Source of the DNA: Okapia johnstoni
Taxonomy: Eukaryota > Chordata > Mammalia > Artiodactyla > Giraffidae
Direction: 5' to 3'
NCBI GenBank assembly: GCA_024291935.2
Contig: CM044320.1
Span: 52,022,001-52,086,000, forward strand
Length of the DNA: 64,000 nucleotides
In this document: positions 55,270-64,000 of the stretch, piece after piece
How positions within the stretch are numbered: the stretch's first letter is position 1
Layout of the letters: every line of letters starts with the position of its first letter
Notes under the pieces: model-generated
Seen by the model: only the letters and a program-made list of their open reading frames with translations
Databases searched by the model: none
Told to the model about the DNA's origin: nothing
Position numbers and translations under genes: made by a program

Positions 55270-55650
55270 CCTCTCGGTTCAGGGCACCCTAGCCTCACTA
55301 CTCTTAAGGGCCATTCCCTCTACCAGGAACACTATTTCCCAATCATAGCTCCCTTGTTCAGCTAGGTCTTTTATGAACAGAGAGGTCGTCCCTGATCACT
55401 AATCTTAGTCACCAGCCTCTATCACTTTCTGCTCTATCTTTGTTCACAGCAATCATTATCATCTGACATTACATTAAACATCAATCGACAATCGATTTTT
55501 CTATCTCTCTGTCATTTCCTGTTTTGTTTATCATCTATCTGCACCACTGCAATATAAGCTTTATGAGGGAATGGGCTTTGGTTGTCTTCTGTGATGTTGA
55601 GTGCTATGCCTGGCATATAATAGACTTTCAATAAATATTGGCTGAGCAAA
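55270..55650 (+). mobile_element. L2 LINE, 3' 380 bp
   Basis: 'gtctttttatgaacagagagg'-type block, 'cactttctgctctatctttg', 'gcaatataagctttatgagg', 'gctatgcctggcatataata' and 'caataaatattggctgag' follow the L2 3' region closely; the best L2 copy in the window. Confidence 0.72.
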
Positions 55651-56050
55651 ACAAAACTGATTAGACAACCATCTATTCTGTCTTAGGCCTTGTGCAGGAT
55701 AAGTATGATTGATACTGTCCCTGATCTGGTGATGTTGACAGTTTACGTGGAAAACAAGCTGCCACTATTTTTCAAGCATTCTTGGAAAAAAATTATTTTG
55801 TCTCTGGTCTTACAGGCTCTTTACCAGTGTTAGCAGAACTATATATTTAGTGTATTATGTAGAAGGTCAAAAGATCAAGATACCTTTTAGGAAGTTTATT
55901 TCAGCTTTCTATTGGTTCTGCTTCCCCTTTATGGGTTCAGCTATCAGCCATTAAGGTAGGCAAAAACAGCTAATATGTCAGGTGGCTTCCCTCCTAGTTA
56001 ATAAAAGAAAATTTGATTAATTCTATTGTCTAGATGAATTCTATTGTCTA
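55651..56050. other. unclassified sequence ending in an 18-bp tandem repeat
   Basis: No gene. 'aattctattgtctag' occurs at 56019-56033 and 56037-56051, an 18-base period, immediately before the Bov-tA head. Confidence 0.6.
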
Positions 56051-56250
56051 GGGACTTCCCTATAGCTCAGACAGTAAAGAATCTGCCTGCAAGGCAGAAG
56101 ACCTGGGTTCAGTTCCTGGATCGGGAAGATCCTCTGGAGAAGGAAATGGCAACCCATTCCAGTATTCTTGCCTGGAGAATCTAGTGGACTATAGTCCATG
56201 GGGTTGCACAGAGTCGGACACAACTGAGCCACTAACACTAATACTACTAC
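56051..56250 (+). mobile_element. Bov-tA SINE
   Basis: 'gggacttccctatagctcag', B box 'gggttcagttcctgg' and tail 'cagagtcggacacaactgag', ending in 'actaatactactac'. No clear right-hand target copy. Confidence 0.92.
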
Positions 56251-56399
56251 TGTGTAGTTTAAGAGTTATCTTGGCCAATAGAGCAATATTATCCATAAAT
56301 AATTGTCTCTACAAAACATGTACAGAATGCATAAAACAATATAAACAGCAAAGAGGACTCTAGAAATCTATAATAGCACATTTAACAAAAATTAACGCT

Positions 56400-56880
56400 T
56401 CTTGAGTACTCTGTTCTAAGCAGAACAAAAGTGAATGCATTTAATATATCACAATAATCTTGAAGTGAAAGTTGCTCAGTCACGTCAGACTCTTTGCAAC
56501 CCCATGGACTATACAGTCCATGGAATTCTCCAGGCCAGAATACTGGAGTGGGTAGCCTTTCCCTTCTCCAGGGGATCTTCCCAACCCAGGTATCTAATCC
56601 AGGTCTCCTGCACTGCAGGTGGATTCTTTACCAGCTGAGTCACCAGGGAAGCCCAAGAATACTGGAGTGGGTAGCCTATCCCTTCTCCAGCTGATCTTCC
56701 CAACCCAGGGATGGAACCGGGGTCTTCGGCACTGCAGGCAGATTCTTTACCCACTGAGCTATCAGGCGAGCCCTCACAATAATCTTAGGTGTTAACTTTT
56801 CATAGAGGAGAACACAGAGACCCTGAGGGATTAACTTGTCTGACATCACACAGTGATGTGAGTAGAGAGGCAGGAGTGAC
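56400..56880 (-). mobile_element. MIR SINE split by BOV-A2
   Basis: Left part 'gtgaatgcatttaatatatc', right part 'cttttcatagaggagaacac', 'agaccctgagggattaactt' and 'gacatcacacagtgatgtga' are reverse-strand MIR. They become contiguous once the BOV-A2 and one target copy are removed. Confidence 0.62.
56462..56773 (-). mobile_element. BOV-A2 SINE (dimeric) with perfect 13-bp target duplication
   Basis: Starts 'gaagtgaaagttgctcagtc', first unit ends 'gagtcaccagggaagcccaa' near 56657, second unit ends 'gagctatcaggcgagccc'. 'tcacaataatctt' at 56449-56461 and 56774-56786 is perfectly repeated. Two tRNA-like heads are visible. Confidence 0.95.
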
Positions 56881-58391
56881 ACCGCGTGAGGCTCCTCGCT
56901 TCTGTTTGTTCAGGCTGATGGCTTTGCAGTTCTTCTAACTCCGCTTCTTCACCTGTGGGCATACTCCCATCGAAAGGCACAGCCTTTGTTTCCCTTTCCC
57001 TTTCATGAGTCTGGGGACTTTTGTGCTGTTCTGAGCTCTGCAGTGCATCATGCGTCGTTCGGCAGCTCCCGTTAGGTGACTGCTTCTGGCTCTTAGATTC
57101 TATGTGACATTGCTTTTCCTTCTGATAACATTGATGGAGTGAGGAATCTCCCTGTGAGTCTGTTCCAACCTGATTCCAACCACACTTGAATCAGACTTCA
57201 AAGTAAAATTTCTTTATAGATGTTAAGTCTCTCAGTTACAGCTACCAAATCTTGCCATATTGGTGAGAGCTGGCAAGTGATATTGGGGTGGGGGAATCTT
57301 CCACAGCACGCATCCCTGCTGCCATCCATGCCCTAGTTGTACTCCTGCTGCCTTAGGATATGGACCACCAACAGCTCTCTTCTGGCTGTTCAACACCTCA
57401 CATGCAGAGACCTCTTTACTTCCACTATTTTTGGTGGTGGATGCATACAATCTTGATCACTTCGGCCAAAAATTGTTTCCTGGGGTAACTAGGCCACTTT
57501 AAAGGTCAACATAATGAGTAATTGAACTATTATTCCTGGCAGTGCTGCTTGAGGAAAAGAAATTTAGAAAAGAGATAATCAGAATTTTACCTCCTCCTCA
57601 CATTCTAAGAGGACGTCATCTTGCTATCAATTGGGGAAGTGAATCCTACATGGCTAAAGTGCACAAATTAGTCACCAAAGCAAAATGCAAATTTCTCTTC
57701 CTCTCTTTCTTTTATACACAAGGTGGATAAAAAACACTTATGAGCAACAATTCAATACACCAGAAATGGAAAATCACAGATTAAGTTCGGAAACATTCAT
57801 AGATTGCAAAATACCAGAAAGAAAATCAATATAGTGATAAACATTGATTATAGTTGGAAGAAATTCATATTTATAGCTCTTTTCAAAAAGTAAAACATGT
57901 TCCTCAAACAGGAAATTCTTCAAATATATATCAAAAACATGATTCATGCAGTTATTTACTTGTGATCAAATGATGCTATCAAGAAATCAATAGCTTATAT
58001 GTTTCAGGACTGTGTCTGGCTCTATGCATCTGAATCTATTATAGAATCTTCTAGTTTAAAGGAATCACTAAAGGTTGTCTAATCCTGGTTCTCTAATTCT
58101 GGGATGAGGACTATTTAAACCACCCATCCAATAGATAACCTATTACATACCCTATCTTAAAATCTTCCAAGGATGTAGAGTTTCCGATATTTTTTAAATT
58201 GTCCATTTAAATACTTATCAGTAGGGTTGCTGGGTTATACTATAGAGCTATCTTGAGAAAAGCAAGGAGATTTGGGAATTACTGATGTCCATAATAAGGA
58301 CACAACAGAGGTGAGAGTCTAGTGGGATAGAAGAAAATGAAGGGAATAATAAAGCTAGAAATGTCTGGAAATTTTAAACAAAAAGTCAGAT
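56881..58391. other. unclassified non-coding sequence
   Basis: No gene recognised. 56930-57120 has a few CpGs ('atgcgtcgttcggcagctcc') in an otherwise CpG-poor region. Frames at 57232-57450 (minus) and 57542-57730 (plus) lack recognisable domains. Confidence 0.45.
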
Positions 58392-58545
58392 TGGACTCCC
58401 CTGGTAGTCCATTGGTTAAGGCTCTGCACGTCCACTGCAGGGACCGAGGGTTTCATCCCTGGTCAAGAAACTAAGATTATTCATGTCACAAGATGCAGCC
58501 ATAATGAACAAAAAAACAAACCAGTCAATAAAAAGTTTAAAAGAA
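58392..58545 (+). mobile_element. CHR-1-type SINE
   Basis: 'tggactcccctggtagtcca', 'ctgcacgtccactgcaggga', 'ggtttcatccctggtcaaga' and an A-rich tail ('aacaaaaaaacaaacc') give the short cetartiodactyl tRNA-derived SINE without a BovB tail. Similar to 63546-63686. Confidence 0.82.
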
Positions 58546-58734
58546 CGAATGAGTCAGACAGAGAGCTCATTATCTGAGAAAAAAATTGAAAATATGCTTG
58601 AACTGGGATAGGGAAAAGGGATCTATAGAAGTAAATTTATCCTATAATTTAAGAATGCAGAGCAAGAATCCTTCTATATGTGATTCAGCCAATAAGGGTG
58701 GTGAGCAATTAAGCATAAGAGGGGAGAAAGTGGC
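58546..58734. other. unclassified non-coding sequence
   Basis: Short A+T-rich spacer without recognised content. Confidence 0.4.
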
Positions 58735-59270
58735 TGTGTTCAAGTTATCTACTGTTGTGTAACAAACCATGCCAAAACTAAGTGACTTAAAACAACAGTT
58801 ATGTAATTGTTGCTGCATAAACTTGTAGGCCAAGAATTTAGGCAGTGCTCAGTTGGTGATTCTTCTGTTCTATGTTGTGTCCACAGAGGTCACTCCATAG
58901 TATTCACTGAGCCGGCAGATGAAATGGTCTAGAAGATCCAAGAAGGATTAATTCACATGTCAGCCCCTTGGAAGAGTAGGGCACCACTGGCTCTGTCACT
59001 CAGAACACCTGTATGTGAGCCCTTCAGATTCCTTACATGACAGCTCAAGGTTCTTGGAGCGTTCTAAAGAGGTGAAGAAGAAGCTTCAAAGCATGATCCA
59101 GTCTCAGTGACTCCAGAGTATAACTTCTTTTATATTCTATTGGTCAAAATGCCAATATGGCCAGCCCACCCTCAAGGGGAGAAAAATTACTCTCCTTCTC
59201 AATGGGAAGAGTGGTAAAGAATTTTTGGCCTTATTTATCCCACCATAGTCTATAATTATCTTTCTAGGTA
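58735..59270. mobile_element. old mammalian LTR-like repeat, family uncertain
   Basis: 'ctactgttgtgtaacaaacc', 'actaagtgacttaaaacaac', 'tattctattggtcaaaatgc' and 'cccaccatagtctataatt' follow a mammal-wide repeat layout I recognise without being able to name it. No coding capacity. Confidence 0.4.
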
Positions 59271-59479
59271 TGCTTTTTGGGAAATAATATGATAAAAGCA
59301 ATGACAGAGATACCCAGTTGAAATTTAAGAGTTAAATATGGGCTGTTATGCTTACATTTGTATCCAAGTGGAATTATGAATAAGCTAACGAACTTGTGTA
59401 AGAGGTGTGTGTTCATCTGTGATACTGGGGGCTCACCCAGTGTGAGAGAGCAGAACGAGTGAGGGGGAATGGAAATAAT

Positions 59480-60060
59480 ACACGTTAGGCCCTTCAGTGT
59501 AACAGAACAATTATTGAGTGCCTTTGTATTGGCCCATAGTATGTACTAGAGAAGCAAAATGGTGCCTACCCTAAGGTGCTTATTCTCTAGGTAGAAAAAC
59601 AGCATTGTACACCTACAGAGGAATTTATGAAATTTTAGAAGCGGACTTACTGATATGGGTGAGATTAATATCATTAATTTGAGTTCAGAGGAAACCTCAC
59701 AGAGAGACAACTCCTAAGCAAGGCGTTGTCCCCTAGGAGGAGATTGTCAAGTGAACAAGAAAAAGCAAACAGAAGGTGCAAAAACAGAGAAGCCTGAAGG
59801 ACCATGATGCTGTGTATGTGTGTCTGTGTGTATCTACAAGTATTTGAATGTGTTGAGGAAGAAAGAGGGGAAAATAAAATTGGAGGGGAAGGCAGAGGGT
59901 TTATATTTTTAAAAATAATCTTGCATTCTGTGTGCTTCATTTGGAAAGTTAGGGAAAGACATTGTAGGGTTTTAAGTGGAGGTTAAGCAGAGGTGGTTAG
60001 GTTTCATGTTTTAGGAAGATTTCTCTGGGTCACTTGGAGAGGTCTTGAGAACCTCTTGCC
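59480..60060 (+). mobile_element. old mammal-wide repeat, possibly L2-related
   Basis: 'ttattgagtgcctttgtatt', 'aggtgcttattctctaggta', 'acattgtagggttttaagtg' and 'tttcatgttttaggaagatt' are in the same order as a common ancient repeat also seen at 45540-45990. Contains an imperfect TG tract at about 59810-59832. Confidence 0.4.
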
Positions 60061-61479
60061 CAGGTCATCTCTCATTCTAAGTAAAGAGGAAGTTAAAGGT
60101 AGCTTATTATTCAGAAATCCTTTCTTGTAACTAACTTAACATTTCCCTTGCTTACTCCCACTTTCTCTTATTGGAATACTTGCTGTTGATGCATCCAGTT
60201 GTACTTCTGGCTTCTCTTTCTTTCCTCTGATGGAGAAGCCTTTCCCTCTTCATCAGCTAAGAATGTACCTGGCATCCCTATTTCCTGCTGTAAGAAATAT
60301 AGATCTGATGGGAGATGCTCTCATTACAACTTTAAGACCTCCCTGCCCTATGAGTTCTGAAAGATCAAACAGGAAGAAATGTTTTGGTTCTGGCATAGAG
60401 CAGGTTCAAATGCTTACTTTTTTTTATTATAGAATTTATTTCTGTTTGACATTCTTTATGTCGTTGTTTCCTTCTACCATGTTATAAATCCTTCTGAGGC
60501 TGGAAACCACTTTCAAACCCTTCAGCTCTAAGCCTATGAAATCAGGCCATCATGGGCCAGTATCACCTTTGGGGTAAGTTCTTTATATTAGGGTAAGATT
60601 ACTTTCCAAGCTTAGAGAGGGCTGTGTACATATAGTGCATAGTTTTAAATACATATAAAAAAGGCTTTTACTGATTAATATTGAAGGTTGGAGTGAAATA
60701 ACTATGAAAGTTGGGCATGTAGAACTTTCAAATTTGTTAAAAAACAAACTTTAAGAAAAGATGGAGATTAAGCTCATATTCATGCACAGTTAAACAACTT
60801 GAAAGCATTAAATATCTCGCTTATGAAAATGTTCTTAATTCTAATTTTCTTTCATCATAAAAGTTATTCTATTTATTATTCAAATTAGCCATCTTAGGAG
60901 AAATAAGAGCAATATATTCAAGGTGGACAGATTGAACAAGCAGATATTAGTCATTTGTAATGCACAATCCACTCCGATAGGAGATGAGAGAGCTGCAGCC
61001 AGCTGGTCGCTCGGCCTGGCTCCATAGGTGACCTGAGCCAGGGTGAGAAAGCGTGGGTGTCTGATGAGCTGGAATGGATTTATTATGCCGGACACTTTTC
61101 TGTTTGAAATATCCTTGCAGCTGACCCCTTCAAGGCACCTTTTATTATAGGAAAAAAATTGCATTTGCCTTCAAGTACAACAGAGGATGCTCAGTAGAAA
61201 ATTAATTTTATTTTTAATTAGGAGCTGTTCACATCATCTGGTTCATATCTCATCCTGTCAGCACACCACTGTGGTACTGCATTCTACATAAACAGGAATT
61301 TTTACCAGAATAATTCCTTTCTAGCAAAGATCTATTTTACATAATGCCTATACTACTAAGCATGGGTTAACTCATTTCCTGAATATCATACCCTTATATT
61401 TTCATTCAAAAGTGTCCTGGGAGAACTAGAATAATATTTTGACATTTAAGCAAAAAATAAAAGAAAAAATGTAAAAAAT
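60061..61479. other. repeat-poor sequence, possible conserved block at 60930-61330
   Basis: No gene or transposon recognised. The block 60930-61330 has balanced composition, several CpGs ('ctggtcgctcggcctggctc', 'gaaagcgtgggtgtctgatg') and homeodomain-like TAAT motifs ('aaaattaattttatttttaa'). The minus frame 60880-61164 has no recognised domain and no visible exon signals support it. Confidence 0.4.
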
Positions 61480-61494
61480 GGATTTCAACCATTA

Positions 61495-61640
61495 GAATCA
61501 GCTAGACATCAATTTCTAGGTGAACATTAGAATCACCTGGAGAGCTTTAAAAAAATATACCATTGTCCATGTTACTCCCATTGATACTTTTCTAAAAATA
61601 TCTCAAGAGAATCTAGTGCGAAGCCAAGCTTGAAAACTAC
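61495..61640 (+). mobile_element. MER5A-type hAT DNA transposon relic
   Basis: 'cattagaatcacctggagag' plus the end 'gccaagcttgaaaactacag' match the diagnostic parts of MER5A. Non-autonomous, strongly diverged, ends worn. Confidence 0.6.
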
Positions 61641-61936
61641 AGCACCAAAGGATTCTTGGAGATAAATGTTATACAGAAAGAAGTTGGAATAATCATATTT
61701 GAAAAATATTTTCTTCATGACCTATTTTATTTGAAGTTTTTAAATGACACATCCAATACTACATAAACCATTCTCTCTAAAATCAGCTTTAACAACTATT
61801 AGGAGCCCATTGTATGCAGAATACTTTACTTGATACTATAAGTTTATGTGAAATGGAGAAAAACTTATCTTAAGCATAGTAAGACTTATCAGAAAGCTAA
61901 TGAGTTAAATTTCAGGGCCTTCACGTTCATGTGCGC

Positions 61937-61990
61937 GAATGCATGCTCAGTTGCTAAGTCACAATCAGCTTTACCACTGAGCCACCATGT
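61937..61990 (-). mobile_element. Bov-tA remnant with large internal deletion
   Basis: 'gcatgctcagttgctaagtc' (tail end) runs almost directly into 'ctttaccactgagccacc' (head end). About 150 bases of the body are missing. Confidence 0.8.
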
Positions 61991-63545
61991 TCACAGATCC
62001 TTTCTAATAGCAATGTGTTGACAACTTCATATATTTTTATAAAATCTGAAAAAATCATATAGTTTTATCACTGTTATCTCTTTTCTTCTAACTTTCCCAC
62101 CACACTTCTCCCTGTGCCTGGTGGTGTCAGAGTGGTTAGAGACTTTTGCAGGAAGGGGAAGTGGAGTTGAGGATACATGTAGTTCTGGTTTAGCAGAATA
62201 TATTTATGTGTCATGTCTCTGTATATTTGAGTTATTGCTAGCTGTGCTAATATAGGAATGGCTTTCAGAAATATTCCTACTGCTCATACACTGACTCACC
62301 CAGGTGACATGAAATTTCAGTGCTGACAAAAAACTCATCATAACATTGATGAAAAACTGGTTAATAAATGCCGTCAATTCGAAGAGAATTTGTGATTAGT
62401 CACTGCACATGAAAAACTTGAAATGGCCTGAAGTCTTACAGTCCATCTCTGCAAGAAACTTCATAGAGGCTTTTCTACATTCAACAATAATTCCAATAAC
62501 ATATCTGACATTACCAATAACAAACTTTTAAGATGAAAGAAACTTTTCATACCTTTCAATAATGAGTGTTAGAGGAAGAATAAGATTATCTTTTTATTTT
62601 TTCCATAGAAAATGATTTTGTAAAATTGTGGTCATATTAAAAGCAAAAAATGTTGGGGGAAAAGCATTATAGGTATGTGTGAGGAAGTGAGGGTTTTTTA
62701 AGTTATTAATTTTATGGAGCTTATGATGTCTATGAACTTAGACTTTTTTAAAAAACTTTAATTTGTTGTGGTTTCCTTTTTTTTCATTCTAAATAGATAT
62801 TCACTTTCATATAAATTTGAATTATTTTTCTCAAAGACAGCCTCTCAAAACTTCAGCTCCCCTCAGCCCTATCCCCCAATCCAACCCTCCTCAGGAAACT
62901 CACAACTATTAACCTGTAACAACTTGACCTAGAAATCAAACATACGGTTAAGATTTCACCTTCCTTCATGGTTTCTAAGGAAAAGAAGACCTAGAAGGTG
63001 AAGTAGATGCTGATGGCAGAGGGTAGAAGGTCAGTGGAAACAAAACACAAAGGCAGGGGCTCTTTGATCTGGAATGATGATAGGTTACAATATTAAAATA
63101 GTGTTTGCCACGTTATGTATACACAGCACTGAGCAGTTTCCAAAAATAAATCACACTGTAGTTGCATTGTGTAAGTACTGAATTCATAGTACGGTCAACT
63201 ATACTAGCTGGGCAAAACAAATTATCATACAAAGAGAGAAATTATCAATTTACCTCGTACAAGTACTTCTGCCCGCTGCCGTGGTGGGTGGACATCAGCC
63301 TACACAGGTCATGTGGGACACCCAGGTGTGCTGGGCCTTAATGTTCAGGTCCCCAAGGACCTCGTAGAGTGTCAGCCCCTTCCTAGCTGAGGATGAATCT
63401 AGTATTTTCAGGTACATGTATTTTCATACAATACGAAGCCTAAACAGAAACCAACTTACTCATCTGGCAATGCTGTTCATACTCAATTTTTGCCTTTTGT
63501 GCTTACTTTTCAACCTGAAGTTTCCAAGGATGTAAAGAAGTTGGA
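61991..63545. other. unclassified A+T-rich non-coding sequence
   Basis: No gene or clear repeat in 1.55 kb. The CpG-containing stretch at about 63260-63380 ('gcccgctgccgtggtgggtg') stands out in composition but has no open frame of note. Confidence 0.4.
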
Positions 63546-63686
63546 GGAATTCCCTGGCAGTCTAGTAGTTAAGACTCTGTGCTTCCACTTCCATGGGCCC
63601 AGGTTTGATACCTGGTCAGAGAACTAAGATGCCACAAGCCATGCATGCTGCACAACCAAAAATAAAAAATTTAACTTCAAAAAAAA
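63546..63686 (+). mobile_element. CHR-1-type SINE with target duplication
   Basis: 'ggaattccctggcagtctag', 'ggtttgatacctggtcagag' and 'ctaagatgccacaagccatg' with an A-rich tail. Flanks 'aagttgga' (63538-63545) and 'aagttgaa' (63687-63694). Confidence 0.85.
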
Positions 63687-63694
63687 AGTTGAAA

Positions 63695-63920
63695 TAATAG
63701 GACAATAAAAATACATCTATCCAATTTCTACAGCAAGTGTTCTTATTTTGCCATATTTGAAGCTTCATCTCTCAATCTCTTGTCCATCTCTACATCCTTA
63801 TTTTCCTTTTTATATAACCATTAAAAGTTACAGACATCAGGCCACTTCACCCCTTTGAAATACAGCTCCTGAAACAAGACATGCTCCTAACATAACCATG
63901 ATCCCACTTTCACACCTGAT
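63695..63920. other. unclassified non-coding sequence
   Basis: Short A+T-rich spacer; the 'cttcatctctcaatctcttg' stretch may be old L1M but is not firm. Confidence 0.35.
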
Positions 63921-64000
63921 GAAAGTGAAAGTTGCTCAGTCGTGTCCGACTCTTTGTGACCCCATGGACTATATAGTCCAAGGAATTCTCCAGGCCAGAA
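63921..64000 (-). mobile_element. BOV-A2 SINE, cut by window edge
   Basis: 'gaaagtgaaagttgctcagt', 'gtgtccgactctttgtgacc' and 'ggaattctccaggccagaa' are the BOV-A2 3' end read on the reverse strand. The rest lies beyond 64000. Few changes from the usual form suggest a young copy. Confidence 0.93.

Noticed and set aside
1..64000. CRISPR arrays, prokaryotic operons, phage or plasmid features
   Set aside because: Repeat content and base texture are those of a ruminant nuclear genome; the regularly recurring repeats are dispersed SINEs and not spaced arrays.
1..64000. Intact endogenous retrovirus
   Set aside because: Only solo MaLR/ERVL-type LTRs and fragments were recognised; no gag, pol or env coding region was seen.

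Overview
This window is non-coding mammalian DNA from a ruminant, most likely a bovid (cattle, buffalo, sheep or goat). The evidence is the density of repeats found only or mainly in that lineage. Bov-tA SINEs (a tRNA-derived head with pol III A and B boxes, joined to a BovB-derived tail), BOV-A2 and ART2A-type dimeric BovA SINEs, CHR-type SINEs and BovB (RTE-class) LINE fragments occur on both strands throughout. They sit on a background of old mammalian repeats: MIR, L2, L3/CR1, L1M, MLT1/MaLR LTRs, and MER5A and other hAT elements. The species cannot be fixed from these families alone. No host gene, exon, tRNA, rRNA, CRISPR array or operon was recognised. The longest open frames are inside BovB copies or are antisense shadows of them, so I read the window as intergenic or deep intronic.

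Layout. 1-10 kb: part of an MLT1-type LTR at the left edge, four Bov-tA copies, an L1 3' stub, and an inverted pair of MLT1 LTRs at 8.3-9.2 kb. 10-17 kb: mostly unclassified A+T-rich sequence with small L1, L2 and MIR relics and an (AC)23 microsatellite near 15.95 kb. 17-18.1 kb: an L1 with a 5' inversion, split by a BOV-A2. 18-27 kb: several BovA SINEs, an ERVL-type LTR carrying two later insertions, an L3/CR1 reverse-transcriptase relic, two short BovB 3' ends and an L1M fragment. 27.7-31.5 kb: an L1 3' end, a long rearranged BovB (inverted 5' part, direct 3' part, internal deletion), then a second damaged BovB carrying a Bov-tA. 32-35.5 kb: a CHR SINE with an odd threefold target sequence, an L1M split by a Bov-tA, and an MLT1-like LTR. 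36-39 kb: largely repeat-poor, A+T-rich. 39.5-45 kb: L1 ORF2 fragment, a hAT element with 8-bp target duplication, an L1 3' end with a nested SINE, several BovA pieces and a diverged local duplication. 45-64 kb: three further BovB 3' fragments (one with a perfect 12-bp target duplication), a MIR split by BOV-A2, two CHR-1 SINEs, and repeat-poor blocks near 43.7-44.0 and 60.9-61.3 kb that could be conserved regulatory sequence.

The window is best read as layered transposon history. BovB supplies the retrotransposition machinery and its 3' end; Bov-tA, BOV-A2 and ART2A share that 3' end and are its non-autonomous partners. Old MIR, L2 and LTR copies are the substrate into which the younger elements inserted. 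I found no convincing undescribed biological system. The most useful leads are the rearranged LINEs, the local duplication at 42.9/44.3 kb, the three-copy target site at 32.2-32.6 kb and the repeat-poor blocks. Family names come from memory of consensus sequences; no database search was run, and boundaries are good to about 5-20 bases unless target duplications define them.
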